From assembly GCF_029637605.1 (NCBI RefSeq), contig NZ_CP121261.1, positions 4,960,001 through 5,024,000 on the forward strand: a stretch of 64,000 nucleotides of DNA, read 5' to 3'. The DNA is from Achromobacter spanius (GTDB lineage Bacteria > Pseudomonadota > Gammaproteobacteria > Burkholderiales > Burkholderiaceae_B). Shown here piece after piece: positions 8,129 through 16,844 of the stretch. Every line of letters begins with the position of its first letter. Positions within the stretch are counted from its first letter, which is position 1. The notes beneath the pieces are model-generated. The model had not been told where the DNA came from. It saw only the letters and a program-made list of their open reading frames with translations, and did no database searches. Position numbers and translations under genes: made by a program.

Positions 8129-9073
8129 ATGGAATTCAAGCTACCCCTTCCCGACCTAAGCGCCGAGCGCGCCGGCAACACCGACACGCCGGGTGTCTGG
8201 CATTTTGATTCGGGCGTGCCGGGGCGGGCGCTGATGGTGACCGCGCTGGTGCATGGCAACGAGCTGTGCGGCGCCTGGGCGTTGAAGGACCTGCTGGCGG
8301 CCGGCGTCAAGCCGCGCCGTGGCAGCCTGACGCTGGCCTTTTGCAACCTGAATGCGTTCGACCGCTTCGACCACGCCAACCATGACGCATCGCGTTTCGT
8401 GGCCGAAGACATGAACCGCGTCTGGAGCGCCGAGCGTCTGGACAACCCTACGACGCCCGACCGCCAGCGCGGCGCTGAACTGCGCCCCTGGGTGCAGCGC
8501 GCGGATTGGTTGCTGGACCTGCATTCCATGCACGAGCCGGGCGCGCCCTTGCTGCTGACCGGCGTACTGCCGCGCAACATTGCACTGGCGCGTCGGCTGA
8601 AAGCGCCGCAGCACGTGATCGTGGACGCGGGGCACAAGGACGGCGTGCGGATGCGTGACTTCGCGCAGTTCGGCGACGCCGCGCGTGAAGACGCCTGCGC
8701 CTTGCTGATCGAATGCGGTTTCCATGGCGAGCTGGCCTCGCGCGATGTCGCCCGCGACATGGTGGCCCGCATGCTGGTGGAGTCGGGAGTGCTGGACGTG
8801 GCCGACGTGCCGGCCGGCTGGCGGCTGCCCGATCCGGCGGCACAGCGCGTGCTGGAAGTGACCGACGCCGTGGTCGCGCCGTCGATGGATGTGACGTTCG
8901 CGCAGCCGTGGACGGGCCTGGAAACGTTGGAGCAGGCCGGTTCGGTGATCGGCTGGGCAGACGGCCAGCCGATCGTGACGCCTTACGACAACTGCACGCT
9001 GATCATGCCGTCGTTGCGGCAGTTGAAGCCAGGCGTGACGGTGGTGCGGTTGGCGCGCGACTACGCGGGCTGA
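8129..9073 (+). CDS. succinylglutamate desuccinylase/aspartoacylase-family zinc hydrolase
   Basis: Zinc carboxypeptidase-fold amidase of 314 residues. The zinc ligands are visible: HGNE (HxxE) near residue 40 and the His in LDLHSMHEPG near residue 134. The catalytic Glu is in LIECGFHGEL near residue 194. The family removes acyl groups from N-acyl amino acids (AstE, AspA). The ATG at 8129 is preferred over the TTG at 8099 because the protein then begins just before the catalytic domain. It follows the Bug receptor by 51 bases and is probably cotranscribed, suggesting uptake and deacylation of one substrate. Confidence 0.87.
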   Translation: MEFKLPLPDLSAERAGNTDTPGVWHFDSGVPGRALMVTALVHGNELCGAWALKDLLAAGVKPRRGSLTLAFCNLNAFDRFDHANHDASRFVAEDMNRVWSAERLDNPTTPDRQRGAELRPWVQRADWLLDLHSMHEPGAPLLLTGVLPRNIALARRLKAPQHVIVDAGHKDGVRMRDFAQFGDAAREDACALLIECGFHGELASRDVARDMVARMLVESGVLDVADVPAGWRLPDPAAQRVLEVTDAVVAPSMDVTFAQPWTGLETLEQAGSVIGWADGQPIVTPYDNCTLIMPSLRQLKPGVTVVRLARDYAG

Positions 9074-9100
9074 TTGCGCGGGTTGGTTACGCAGGCTGAT

Positions 9101-9125
9101 CGCGCGGGGGCTGAACCCCCACGCG
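9101..9125. terminator. hairpin between convergent genes
   Basis: CGCG-C-GGGGG, loop CTGAA, CCCCC-A-CGCG forms a stem of nine pairs with one mismatch. It lies between the convergent aspartoacylase-like and lipocalin genes. No T-run follows on either strand, so intrinsic termination is plausible but not certain. The preceding bases hold two near-identical 15-mers beginning GGCTGAT (9068-9082 and 9094-9108); the first contains the stop codon of the upstream gene. Confidence 0.4.
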
Positions 9126-9149
9126 AAAGCCACGCGCCGAACCCCGGCG

Positions 9150-9668
9150 TTATTTCTGCGGCGTGTACCGCAGCTCTTCCAGCTCGTAGCCCTGGGCCTT
9201 GGCGGCAGCCAGGGCCTTGTCCAATTCTTCCTTGGGCAATTGCGGCGAGCGCGACAATATCCACAAGTACTTGCGATCAGGCGTGCCCACTACGGACCAG
9301 CGGTAGTCGGGGTCCAGGCCAATGACCCAGTAGTCGCCCTTGAACGGCTTGAAGAAAGTGACTTCCAGCTTGGCGTTGTTGCTGCCTTCCACGACGGTGG
9401 CGGTGCCGGACGCGGAATCGATGTCGCCGTCCTTCGTGCGGCAGCGATTGTTCACACCGATGGTGCCATCGGCATTCGCGATGTATTCGGCGGTGGTGTC
9501 GCCCACGCAGTTGCGCTGGAAGAACATGGGGAAATTCGCGATTTCGTACCACATGCCGGCGTAGCGTTTCAGGTCCACCGAGTCCACGGTCTTCATGGGC
9601 GGCGGTGCGGCATGGGCGATGCCCACGCTGGCGGCCAGAGCCATCAGGAATGTTGCGGTGCGGCGCAT
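9150..9668 (-). CDS. lipocalin-family protein (Blc-like), exported
   Basis: Lipocalin of 172 residues, related to bacterial Blc. Residues 1-20 form a signal peptide (ATFLMALAASVGIAHA, cut before APPP). There is no lipobox cysteine, so unlike E. coli Blc it should be soluble in the periplasm. The lipocalin signature G-x-W-Y is in YAGMWYEIANFP near residue 41, and CVGDTTAEY and GDYWVIGLDPDY mark later strands. The ATG at 9668 has a GGAGG site upstream; the longer frame to 9749 lacks a signal peptide. It probably binds or stores hydrophobic ligands. Confidence 0.9.
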   Translation of the reverse strand: MRRTATFLMALAASVGIAHAAPPPMKTVDSVDLKRYAGMWYEIANFPMFFQRNCVGDTTAEYIANADGTIGVNNRCRTKDGDIDSASGTATVVEGSNNAKLEVTFFKPFKGDYWVIGLDPDYRWSVVGTPDRKYLWILSRSPQLPKEELDKALAAAKAQGYELEELRYTPQK

Positions 9669-9765
9669 GTAAAAAACCTCCGGATTAACGGATAAGGGAT
9701 TGGGCCACGGCGCGCGCTTGCCTGTTGGACGCGCGCGCCGTGAACGCAAACCCTAACGATACGCC

Positions 9766-11337
9766 CTATTTTCGCGGAGCCTTCAGGGCTTCGTGGTAGC
9801 GGGCCACGTAGGTGGCGAAGTCCACCGTGTCCGATTCCTCCAGGCGCTGCTGTTCTTGCGCTGACTTCACCGCCGCCTGTTCATAGGCCGTGGCCAGGTC
9901 CGCGGGCAGTGCCTGCGCACGCAGTGTGTCGGCGTGCTTGGCGCTTTGCGCCAGCGAGTAGTCGTGGAACGACAGGCCGCTTTGCGTCAGAGCTTCCAGC
10001 AAGCGCGCCGACGGGGTGGCGTCGGGCTGATCCAGCTTGACCCGTTGCGCGGCCAGCGCGTCCGCGTAGGCGCTGCCGCCCAGGGCCGAATCGAACAACG
10101 CGGCGTAGGGGGCGATCTGGTCCAGAAGGTCGTTGCCCCACTGCGGCAACGCCACGGCCTGGCCGTCGCGGTCCAGCTCCAGGCCGGGCTTGCGGCCTTC
10201 TTTGACCACCGTGGAAAAATTGTCGGCGCTGCGCTGACAGTAGCCGTTGGCGGGAAAGAAGGGGCTGTCCGACGCGGCGCAGAACAGCAGGAAGGCGTCC
10301 ACGAAGCGGCTCGTGCTGGCATCGATACCCACGGGCGATTCCGGGTCGATATCCAGGCAGCGAACTTCCACGTACTGCACGCCGCGTTCCGCGAGCGCGG
10401 TGATGGGGCGTTCGCAGCGGCCCGTGGCGCGCTTGGGCCGGATGCTGGAGTAGTACTCGTTTTCGATCTGCAGCACGTTGGTGTTGAGCTGGATCCATTC
10501 GCCGTTGCGCTGCGTGCCGATCTTTTCGTAATCGGGCCAGGGTTTTGTCACGGCGTCGTACAGGCGGCCCAGGAACGTGTCCAGGTCGTTGTAGCAAAGC
10601 TTGAGCTGCGACTGCGCCTTGTTCTGGTAGCCAAGATCGCTCATGCGCAGGCTGGTGGCGTAGGGCAGGTAGAGCGTGTGGTCACCCAGGCGTTGCAGCG
10701 GGTGGTCCTGGCCGCGCAGGAAGTCGCTGGCCAGCGCGGGGGCCGCGCCAAACAGGTACATCAGCAGCCAGGAATAGCGCGTGAAGTTGCGGATCAGGCT
10801 GATATAGCCGCGCGAACGGCGGTCTTGCGCGGACCCGGCCTGCGTGTCCAGCACCGACCACAAATCTTCCGGCAGCGAGAAGTTGTAATGCACGCCGGCA
10901 ATGCATTGCATCGTCTTGCCATAGCGTTCGGCAAGCCCGCGGCGATACACATGCTTGAGCATGCCCGTGTTGGATTTGCCATACCACGCGATGGGAATGT
11001 CCGCTTCGGCGGGCAGCGTGGCGGGCATGGACTGGTTCCAGATCAGCTCGTGGTCCAGCACGCTGTATACGTGGCGGTGGGTGTTGGTGAGCTCGGCCAG
11101 CAGCGCATCCACGTCGGTGTGCGTGCCCGTGATCAGTTCCAGCAGCGATTCGGAGTAATCGGTGGTGACGTGTTCATTGGTCAGCGCCGAACCCAGGCCG
11201 GCGGGGTGGGGCGTGCGGGACAAAATGCCCTGCTCGTCCACGCGCAGGCCTTCTTTTTCGATGCCTCGCAGCGTCTGGGTCAGCAGCGAGCGGTTGGCCT
11301 CTAGGCGGGAGAGGCGGTTGGCGGCGGTATCAGTCAC
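9766..11337 (-). CDS. gshA: glutamate-cysteine ligase
   Basis: Joins L-glutamate and L-cysteine using ATP, the first and rate-limiting step of glutathione synthesis in the cytoplasm. The protein is 523 residues, the length of the proteobacterial type 1 enzyme. Recognisable segments are LRGIEKEGLRVD near residue 20, ITGTHTDVDALL near residue 70, ALTNEHVTTDYSESLLE and VEVRCLDIDPESPVGID. The start is taken as GTG at 11337 (VTDTAANRLSRLE), which follows a GAGAAG ribosome site; the longer frame to 11448 adds an unrelated tail. It may be cotranscribed with the hydrolase that ends 32 bases upstream. Confidence 0.95.
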   Translation of the reverse strand: MTDTAANRLSRLEANRSLLTQTLRGIEKEGLRVDEQGILSRTPHPAGLGSALTNEHVTTDYSESLLELITGTHTDVDALLAELTNTHRHVYSVLDHELIWNQSMPATLPAEADIPIAWYGKSNTGMLKHVYRRGLAERYGKTMQCIAGVHYNFSLPEDLWSVLDTQAGSAQDRRSRGYISLIRNFTRYSWLLMYLFGAAPALASDFLRGQDHPLQRLGDHTLYLPYATSLRMSDLGYQNKAQSQLKLCYNDLDTFLGRLYDAVTKPWPDYEKIGTQRNGEWIQLNTNVLQIENEYYSSIRPKRATGRCERPITALAERGVQYVEVRCLDIDPESPVGIDASTSRFVDAFLLFCAASDSPFFPANGYCQRSADNFSTVVKEGRKPGLELDRDGQAVALPQWGNDLLDQIAPYAALFDSALGGSAYADALAAQRVKLDQPDATPSARLLEALTQSGLSFHDYSLAQSAKHADTLRAQALPADLATAYEQAAVKSAQEQQRLEESDTVDFATYVARYHEALKAPRK

Positions 11338-11369
11338 GGATTCTTCTCGTTGGGGTCTGTCGCGGGATT

Positions 11370-12278
11370 TTACGGGGTGCCGGCCTCCTGTGCCGAGGGA
11401 GTCAATACAGGGGGCAGGGACAATGCCTGCGCCGTGCGCGCCAGCCATTCGTCCAGGTCAGCATAAACCGGATCAGAAATAGGGGCCGTTTCATTGAAGA
11501 TCTCGTGCCAGGCGGTGTCGTACCAGCGCAGGGTCAGCAACTCGGCGGGCGCGCGCTGGGCAAATTGGCGGCTGCCCTCGGCGGCGACGATGGAGTCGTC
11601 CCCCGCCACCATCAGCAGGGTGCGGCAGGGCAGCAGGCCGGCTTCGCGCAGGGACTCGCGGCCGTTTTCATCCACGAAGCGGGCCAGCCGGCCCGTCATG
11701 CGCCGCCGCACCAAGGGGTCGGACCGGTAGGCTTTCACGACGGCCCGGTCGTGCGAGATCCGGGCGGGCGCCAAGCCGTGGGGCACGCGCAGGTCCGGCG
11801 CGTGCAGCGACATCCAGGTCAGCGTGCGACGTACCCAAAGAGGCACGTTGACGACAAAGGGCGGTGAGCTCAGGACCAGCGCGTCCAGTTCGGCCATGCG
11901 GCGCAGGGCGATGCGTACGGCCACCAGCGCACCCAGACTGTGGCCCAGCAAGATGGGCGGGCGGCCCTGGGCCTGGGTCCAGGCCCGCAGGCGGTCCACG
12001 GCATCGTGGAGCAGATCGTCCTGGTGGCTCAGGGTGGCGGGCGGGCCGCCCGAACGCCCATGGCCGCGGTGGTCATGCGCGCCCACGGTCCAGCCACGGG
12101 CGGCCAGCCAGCGGGCCAGGCGGTCGTAGCGGCCGGCGTGTTCGCTCAGCCCATGCATCAGGTAGACGCTGGGGGTGCCGGGGCCGGTGATGGGGGCGGG
12201 CACATTAGGGGCGGCGGGCCAAAGATAGTTGGCCAAGGGGGTGCCGTCGGGCGCTGGGGTCATGGAAATCGGCGACAA
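11370..12278 (-). CDS. alpha/beta hydrolase (monoacylglycerol lipase / serine aminopeptidase S33 type)
   Basis: Hydrolase of 302 residues. The segment YLMHGLSEHAGRYDRLA near residue 40 and the nucleophile elbow GHSLGALV near residue 115 match the monoglyceride-lipase family; the catalytic histidine is probably in WHEIFNE near the C-terminus. A TTG at 12278 is preceded by AGGAAGG with a 6-base spacer, whereas the ATG at 12263 (MTPAPDG) has no ribosome site, so TTG is favoured. No export signal is visible. It lies divergent from the lipoprotein gene with only about 20 bases between starts. The substrate, a lipid ester, is inferred from the family only. Confidence 0.85.
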   Translation of the reverse strand: MSPISMTPAPDGTPLANYLWPAAPNVPAPITGPGTPSVYLMHGLSEHAGRYDRLARWLAARGWTVGAHDHRGHGRSGGPPATLSHQDDLLHDAVDRLRAWTQAQGRPPILLGHSLGALVAVRIALRRMAELDALVLSSPPFVVNVPLWVRRTLTWMSLHAPDLRVPHGLAPARISHDRAVVKAYRSDPLVRRRMTGRLARFVDENGRESLREAGLLPCRTLLMVAGDDSIVAAEGSRQFAQRAPAELLTLRWYDTAWHEIFNETAPISDPVYADLDEWLARTAQALSLPPVLTPSAQEAGTP

Positions 12279-12299
12279 TTTCAGCCTTCCTGGAAATGA

Positions 12300-12962
12300 A
12301 TGGGCCGTCGGGTCACGGTAATGACGATTTCATCGCTGTTTCGTTTCATGTTCAAGAAAGCCGGCCTGATTGTGGGGTTGGCTTTGCTGGTGGCCGCTTG
12401 CTCGCCCCGTTACAACTGGCGGGAAGTCGACGTGGCCGATGGCCATGTGCGCGCGGCATTCCCGGACCGCGTGTCCACCGACAGCCGCGACCTGCGCCTG
12501 GATACCCACACCTTGCGTTTTACCCTGTCCACCGCAACCGTGGGCGAAGCCGTGTTCGCGATCGGGTCGGCGCCGCTGCCGCCCGAGATGGCGGCGGACC
12601 CGGCTGCCAGGCGGGCGCTGGGCATGGCGCTGATGCAGTCCTTGTACATCAACATGCAGGCGCCGCCACCGACACAATGGCCGGCCTACGGGCAGGACAT
12701 CGAGGTACACGGCAAGGCCATGGGCAAGCCGGGATGGCTGCAGGCCAGGGTCTGGGTGACCGACACGATGCTGATCGAAGCGGTGGCCGCCGGCACAACG
12801 GAAAGCCTGCCGCCGGAACGCGCGCGGGAATTCCTGCGGTCAGTGGTGATCAAGCCCGGAAAACCGGGCCAGCCCAGCCAGCCCAATCAGCCCAGCCAGC
12901 CGGTCAACCCTGCCGGCAGTTCTGCCGGTAGCCCAGCACCCACCAGCCCCGTCACGCAATGA
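12300..12962 (+). CDS. putative lipoprotein of unknown function with Pro/Gln-rich tail
   Basis: I do not recognise this 220-residue protein. It starts with a lipoprotein signal (AGLIVGLALLVAAC, Cys near residue 34), so it should be lipid-anchored in the envelope. The middle 130 residues look like a small alpha/beta domain with repeated VxD/TxxLRF strands. The C-terminal 35 residues are low complexity, with QPSQPNQPSQP repeats typical of a flexible linker. Alternative starts exist at 12321 (MTISSLF) and 12348; the later ones give a more usual signal length. Its last 11 bases overlap the end of the convergent LuxR-type gene. Confidence 0.7.
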   Translation: MGRRVTVMTISSLFRFMFKKAGLIVGLALLVAACSPRYNWREVDVADGHVRAAFPDRVSTDSRDLRLDTHTLRFTLSTATVGEAVFAIGSAPLPPEMAADPAARRALGMALMQSLYINMQAPPPTQWPAYGQDIEVHGKAMGKPGWLQARVWVTDTMLIEAVAAGTTESLPPERAREFLRSVVIKPGKPGQPSQPNQPSQPVNPAGSSAGSPAPTSPVTQ

Positions 12963-13440
12963 CGGTGTCCAGCAGCCCTTGGCGCAGCGCCGCGACCACG
13001 GCGGCCCGTCGGCCCCGGACGCCTAGTTTGGCGCAGGCATTGCGCAGGTGGAAATTCACGGTGCTTTCACTGACGCCCAGGATGCGGCTGGTTTCCCAAC
13101 TGGTCTTGCCCGCCGCTGACCAGAACAGGCACATGGCCTGGCGGTCTGACAGCGCTTTCGGGGCGGGCAGCGCCGACAGCGACGACTGCGGCGCCATGGG
13201 TGGCCCCAAGGCCGACAACGGCCCGCCGCCCTGGGCAAGCTCTGGGCGGAACGCGCACAAACGCTGAAAAGCGGATGATCGCGGGAATGCGGATGAACGC
13301 GAAAGCGGGGACAGGCGGCGGGAGGCGGTCATGGCGGCTGGGGGCAAAACGCCCCGTCGTTGAAGTTGCTGCATGCTGCGGCCGCCCCGATCAGCGCGCA
13401 AGCATTGATGCCTTGGCGAATTGATCCTCTTATCTTTCAC
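12952..13440 (-). CDS. LuxR-type helix-turn-helix protein without a recognisable sensor domain
   Basis: The C-terminal 65 residues are a clear GerE/LuxR DNA-binding domain: LSDRQAMCLFWSAAGKTSWE, then ILGVSESTVNFHLRNACAKLG. The HTH resembles those of quorum-sensing LuxR proteins, but the roughly 100 preceding residues are Ser/Pro/Arg-rich with an RSSAF repeat and do not resemble an autoinducer or receiver domain. It may be a stand-alone HTH protein or the remnant of a longer regulator. The start is uncertain: GTG at 13440 leaves only 11 bases to the divergent AEC gene, and ATGs at 13374 and 13332 are alternatives. Confidence 0.6.
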   Translation of the reverse strand: MKDKRINSPRHQCLRADRGGRSMQQLQRRGVLPPAAMTASRRLSPLSRSSAFPRSSAFQRLCAFRPELAQGGGPLSALGPPMAPQSSLSALPAPKALSDRQAMCLFWSAAGKTSWETSRILGVSESTVNFHLRNACAKLGVRGRRAAVVAALRQGLLDTVIA

Positions 13441-13451
13441 GGAATAGTTGT

Positions 13452-14348
13452 ATGTTGGCCATCGCTCAGTTCTACCTGTCAGCCATCGTGCTGATGCTGC
13501 CCTTGCTGTCCTGCGTGGGCATCGGGGTGTTCTGGGGCAAGCGCGATATCCCCTTTGGCGGCGCGTTCATCACCACGCTGGTGACCTCGGTGACCACGCC
13601 CGCCCTGGTGTTCCACACCTTTGTCACGACCCAGCTCGATGACCGCGCGCTGGCCGACGTGGCGGCCGCCACGCTGTTGGCCCTGCTGCTGTGCGCCTTG
13701 ATCGGCGCGCTGCTGCTCAAGGTCTGGAAGCTGCCCGTGCTTACGTTGCTGCCCACGGCGTGCCTGCCGAATGCCGGCAACCTGGGGCTGCCGATTTCGC
13801 AACTGGCGTTTGGCGACGCGGGCCTGTCGGTGGCGGTGGCGTTTTTTGCGGTGAACTCGTTCGTCATGCATACGGTGGCCGTGCGGCTGCTGCCCGGCGT
13901 CAACACCAAGGGCAGTTGGAAAAGCCCTATCTTGCTGGCCTCGGTGGTGGCGGTGGCGATGCGCCTGTTGCACATTCCGGTGCCCGAATGGCTGATTGAA
14001 ACGGCCCGCATGCTGGGCGCGGTCACCGTGCCGCTGATGCTGCTGAGCCTGGGCCATGCGTTGGCGCTGATCCCGTCCAATGGCCTGCGTGACGGCGCCA
14101 AGGTGGCGGCGATCCGGCTGGTGGTGGGCCTGGGGGCAGGGCTGGCCGTGGTGTGGGCGTTGGACCTGGAACCCGTGCTGGGCGGCGCGCTGACCTTGCA
14201 GATGGCCATGCCCTGCGCCGTGGTCAGCTATATGTATGCCAAGCGCTACACGACGATGGGCGACACCGCGGCGGGCGCGGTGCTGGTGTCGACAGTGGTG
14301 TTTCTGCTGCTGGCGCCGCTGATGTTGTGGTTCACGCACGGGGCGTAG
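13452..14348 (+). CDS. AEC-family transporter (auxin efflux carrier / malonate-type permease)
   Basis: Integral membrane carrier of 298 residues with about ten hydrophobic segments in two halves. The segment LPTACLPNAGNLGLPIS near residue 105 contains the Asn-Gly-Asn-Leu-Gly-Leu-Pro core typical of AEC transporters, and PLMLLSLGHALA is the matching C-terminal half. Members move malonate, malate or other carboxylates. The ATG at 13452 has a weak GGAATAG site. It is convergent with the dehydrogenase that follows, so that enzyme is not in the same operon, although a carboxylate link is conceivable. Confidence 0.88.
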   Translation: MLAIAQFYLSAIVLMLPLLSCVGIGVFWGKRDIPFGGAFITTLVTSVTTPALVFHTFVTTQLDDRALADVAAATLLALLLCALIGALLLKVWKLPVLTLLPTACLPNAGNLGLPISQLAFGDAGLSVAVAFFAVNSFVMHTVAVRLLPGVNTKGSWKSPILLASVVAVAMRLLHIPVPEWLIETARMLGAVTVPLMLLSLGHALALIPSNGLRDGAKVAAIRLVVGLGAGLAVVWALDLEPVLGGALTLQMAMPCAVVSYMYAKRYTTMGDTAAGAVLVSTVVFLLLAPLMLWFTHGA

Positions 14349-14356
14349 CGGCCGCG

Positions 14357-15364
14357 TCAGGCCGCCCCGGCCATGTCGCGCAGCTGCGCCATCAGCGCGT
14401 CGGGGATGTCCACGCCGTGTTTGATGGCGGCGTCGCGCAGCTTGCGGCGGCGGTCGCCGGGCAGGCGCACTCCGTCGTCTACCAGCATGGCGTCCACCAG
14501 CGTTTCAACGCGCTCCAGGTAGGCGTTGTTGCCGGCCAGCGCGCCGGGGTCGATCGCCATGAACGCCTGTCCCAAGCGTGCGGGGCCGCCAGCGTCAACA
14601 AAGAACGATTCTGTTTCGAAGCCGAAGTGCGCACCCGTCAGCGCGCACGCCAGCAGCTCGACAATCAACGCCAGCATGGCGCCCTTGACGCCGCCCGCCG
14701 GCAACATGCTGCCAGCCAGGCCGGCCTTGGGGTCGGTGGTGGGCTGGCCGTCGGCGTCCAGCGCCCAGCCCAGGGGAATGGGCTGATTGTCGCGCGCGGC
14801 GATCATCAGCTTGCCGCGCGCCACCTGCGACAGCGACATGTCGATCACCAGCCTTGCGCCGTTGCGGCGCGGAAAGACCGCCGCGATGGGGTTGGTGCCG
14901 AACAGCGGGCGCTTGCCGCCCCAGGCGGGCATGGCGGCGGGGGAATTGCTCAGGGCCAGCGCCACCAGTCCGGCGTCCGCCAGCGCTTCAAGGTGGTAGG
15001 CGGCTTCGCCGAAATGGTGGCTGTTGGCCACGCCAATGAAGGCGATGCCGTGTTCATGGGCGCGCAGCGCGGCCTGTTCGACCGCCATTGCGCAGGCGGG
15101 AAACGCCAGGCCCGAGCCCGCATCGATCAGCGCCGCGCCGCCGCGTTCGTGCACGATGCGTGGCACGGCTGAACCAATGGCGCGGCCCGCGCGCAGGTGC
15201 CCGGCATAGAACGGCACGCGCGACAGGCCGTGCGAACTGATGCCCTGGCTTTCCGCAAAAACCAGCGCGCGGGCGGTGCTGTCAGCCATGGTCGGGTTGG
15301 CGCCGGCGGCGGCCAGCGCGGCGGCCGCCAGGTGTTGCAGTTCGTCCAGATAGATGTGAGCCAT
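14357..15364 (-). CDS. Ldh2-family NAD(P)-dependent oxidoreductase (malate/L-lactate dehydrogenase type)
   Basis: Dehydrogenase of 335 residues of the Ldh_2 (MDH2) superfamily, unrelated to Rossmann-fold malate dehydrogenases. The motif SHGLSRVPFY near residue 47 contains the conserved catalytic-region histidine; NSHHFGEAAYH near residue 116 and PLFGTNPIA near residue 155 are also diagnostic. Members reduce 2-keto acids, ureidoglycolate, sulfolactate or cyclic imino acids such as delta1-pyrroline-2-carboxylate. The exact substrate cannot be assigned here. It is transcribed away from the metX leader. Confidence 0.88.
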   Translation of the reverse strand: MAHIYLDELQHLAAAALAAAGANPTMADSTARALVFAESQGISSHGLSRVPFYAGHLRAGRAIGSAVPRIVHERGGAALIDAGSGLAFPACAMAVEQAALRAHEHGIAFIGVANSHHFGEAAYHLEALADAGLVALALSNSPAAMPAWGGKRPLFGTNPIAAVFPRRNGARLVIDMSLSQVARGKLMIAARDNQPIPLGWALDADGQPTTDPKAGLAGSMLPAGGVKGAMLALIVELLACALTGAHFGFETESFFVDAGGPARLGQAFMAIDPGALAGNNAYLERVETLVDAMLVDDGVRLPGDRRRKLRDAAIKHGVDIPDALMAQLRDMAGAA

Positions 15365-15506
15365 AGCCTTCCTGTCAGGAGAGCGCGCGCCTCAAGTAGA
15401 GCGGGCGCCGCCGGTAAACGCGATTGTCCCACCAGCCCGCGGCGGCTGCAGCATCCGCAAGCAGTGCTAGAATTCTTTTCGCTGTACCCATGCATTACCC
15501 ATATTT

Positions 15507-15566
15507 CGGCGCCGATTTGCCTGATCCGCTTGCGGGCGCCTTCCAATAAATCCAGCTAAAGAGGTC
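15507..15566 (+). ncRNA. SAM-II riboswitch upstream of metX
   Basis: The leader just before metX fits the SAM-II (SAM-alpha, metA-motif) aptamer. P1 is GGCGCC (15508-15513) pairing with GGCGCC (15535-15540). It is followed in L1 by the conserved GATTT, then TTGC before the 3' strand of P1, and downstream ATAAAT and AGCTAAA immediately before GAGG. The 5' CCT (15520-15522) can pair with the AGG of the Shine-Dalgarno region to close the pseudoknot, which would hide the ribosome site when S-adenosylmethionine binds. The class is known upstream of metA/metX genes. A TAGAAT box at 15468-15473 is a possible -10. Confidence 0.82.
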
Positions 15567-15569
15567 CGT

Positions 15570-16844
15570 ATGACCACTCCTGCCCAACATTTGGCCGGTG
15601 ATCTGGCCGCTGATCCGGCCAACGGGTTCGTCCCCGCCACCGTCACGACTTCCGACACCGTTGATCCCGGTTCCGTCGGCCTGGTCGCACCTACCTTCAT
15701 CCGCTTCGATGAGCCGCTGCCTTTGCTCAGCGGCCAGTCCCTGGCTGCCTACGAGCTGGCCGTGGAAACCTACGGCACGCTCAATGCCCAGCGCAGCAAC
15801 GCGGTCTTGATCTGCCACGCGCTGAACGCTTCGCACCACGTTGCGGGGCAAGCGGCCGACAACCCCAGCGACGTGGGCTGGTGGGACAACATGGTGGGCC
15901 CCGGCAAGCCGGTGGACACCAATATTTTCTTTGTGATCGGCGTCAACAACCTGGGCTCGTGCTTTGGTTCGACCGGCCCGGCAAGCATCAACCCGGCCAC
16001 CGGCAAACCCTGGGGCGCCGCGTTCCCCGTGTTGACGGTGGAAGACTGGGTGCGCGCCCAGGCCCGCGTGGCCGACCACTTCGGCATCGAGCGCTTCGCG
16101 GCCGTGATGGGCGGATCGCTGGGCGGCATGCAAGCGCTTAGCTGGGCCATCACCTTGCCCGACCGTGTGGCCAACTGCGTGGTCATCGCCAGCACGCCGC
16201 GCTTGTCGGCGCAGAACATCGGCTTTAACGAAGTGGCGCGCCGCGCCATCATCACCGACCCGGATTTCCACGGCGGCGACTACTACGCGCAAGACACCGT
16301 GCCGCGCCGGGGCCTGTCGGTGGCACGCATGATCGGCCACATCACGTATCTGTCCGACGACGACATGGCCGAAAAATTCGGCCGTGCCCAACGCGCGCCG
16401 GCCGAGAACGGCGCCTACCACTACGGCTACGACGTCGAATTCGAAGTGGAGTCGTACCTGCGCTACCAGGGCGAAAAGTTCACTCGCTATTTCGACGCCA
16501 ATACCTATCTGCTGATCACGCGCGCGCTGGATTATTTCGATCCGGCCCGCACCACGGGCGGTGACCTGGCGCGCGCGCTGGCGCCGGCCAAGGCCGACTT
16601 CCTGCTGGTGTCGTTTTCCACCGATTGGCGCTTTCCGCCGGAACGCTCGCGCGAAATCGTGCGCGCGCTGTTGAAGAACGCCAGCCCCGTGACCTACGCC
16701 GAAATCGACGCGCCGCATGGGCACGACGCCTTCCTGCTGGAAGACGCGCGCTACCACGCCGTGGTGCGTGGCTACTACGAACGTATCGCGCGCGAGCTTG
16801 GCCTGGCCGCTGGCGCCGCGCAGACCGAAGGACGCTCCGAATGA
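15570..16844 (+). CDS. metX: homoserine O-acyltransferase (MetX)
   Basis: Alpha/beta-hydrolase-fold acyltransferase of 424 residues that activates L-homoserine with acetyl- or succinyl-CoA in methionine synthesis. The nucleophile is Ser183 in GGSLGGMQ, and the catalytic His is in DAPHGHDAF near residue 389. [13 protein letters not shown] and [11 protein letters not shown] are conserved family segments. Many betaproteobacterial MetX enzymes are reported to use succinyl-CoA despite the name, so the acyl donor is left open. The protein has about 40 extra N-terminal residues before the first conserved strand. It is controlled by the SAM-II-like leader and overlaps metW by ATGA. Confidence 0.95.
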   Translation: MTTPAQHLAGDLAADPANGFVPATVTTSDTVDPGSVGLVAPTFIRFDEPLPLLSGQSLAAYELAVETYGTLNAQRSNAVLICHALNASHHVAGQAADNPSDVGWWDNMVGPGKPVDTNIFFVIGVNNLGSCFGSTGPASINPATGKPWGAAFPVLTVEDWVRAQARVADHFGIERFAAVMGGSLGGMQALSWAITLPDRVANCVVIASTPRLSAQNIGFNEVARRAIITDPDFHGGDYYAQDTVPRRGLSVARMIGHITYLSDDDMAEKFGRAQRAPAENGAYHYGYDVEFEVESYLRYQGEKFTRYFDANTYLLITRALDYFDPARTTGGDLARALAPAKADFLLVSFSTDWRFPPERSREIVRALLKNASPVTYAEIDAPHGHDAFLLEDARYHAVVRGYYERIARELGLAAGAAQTEGRSE

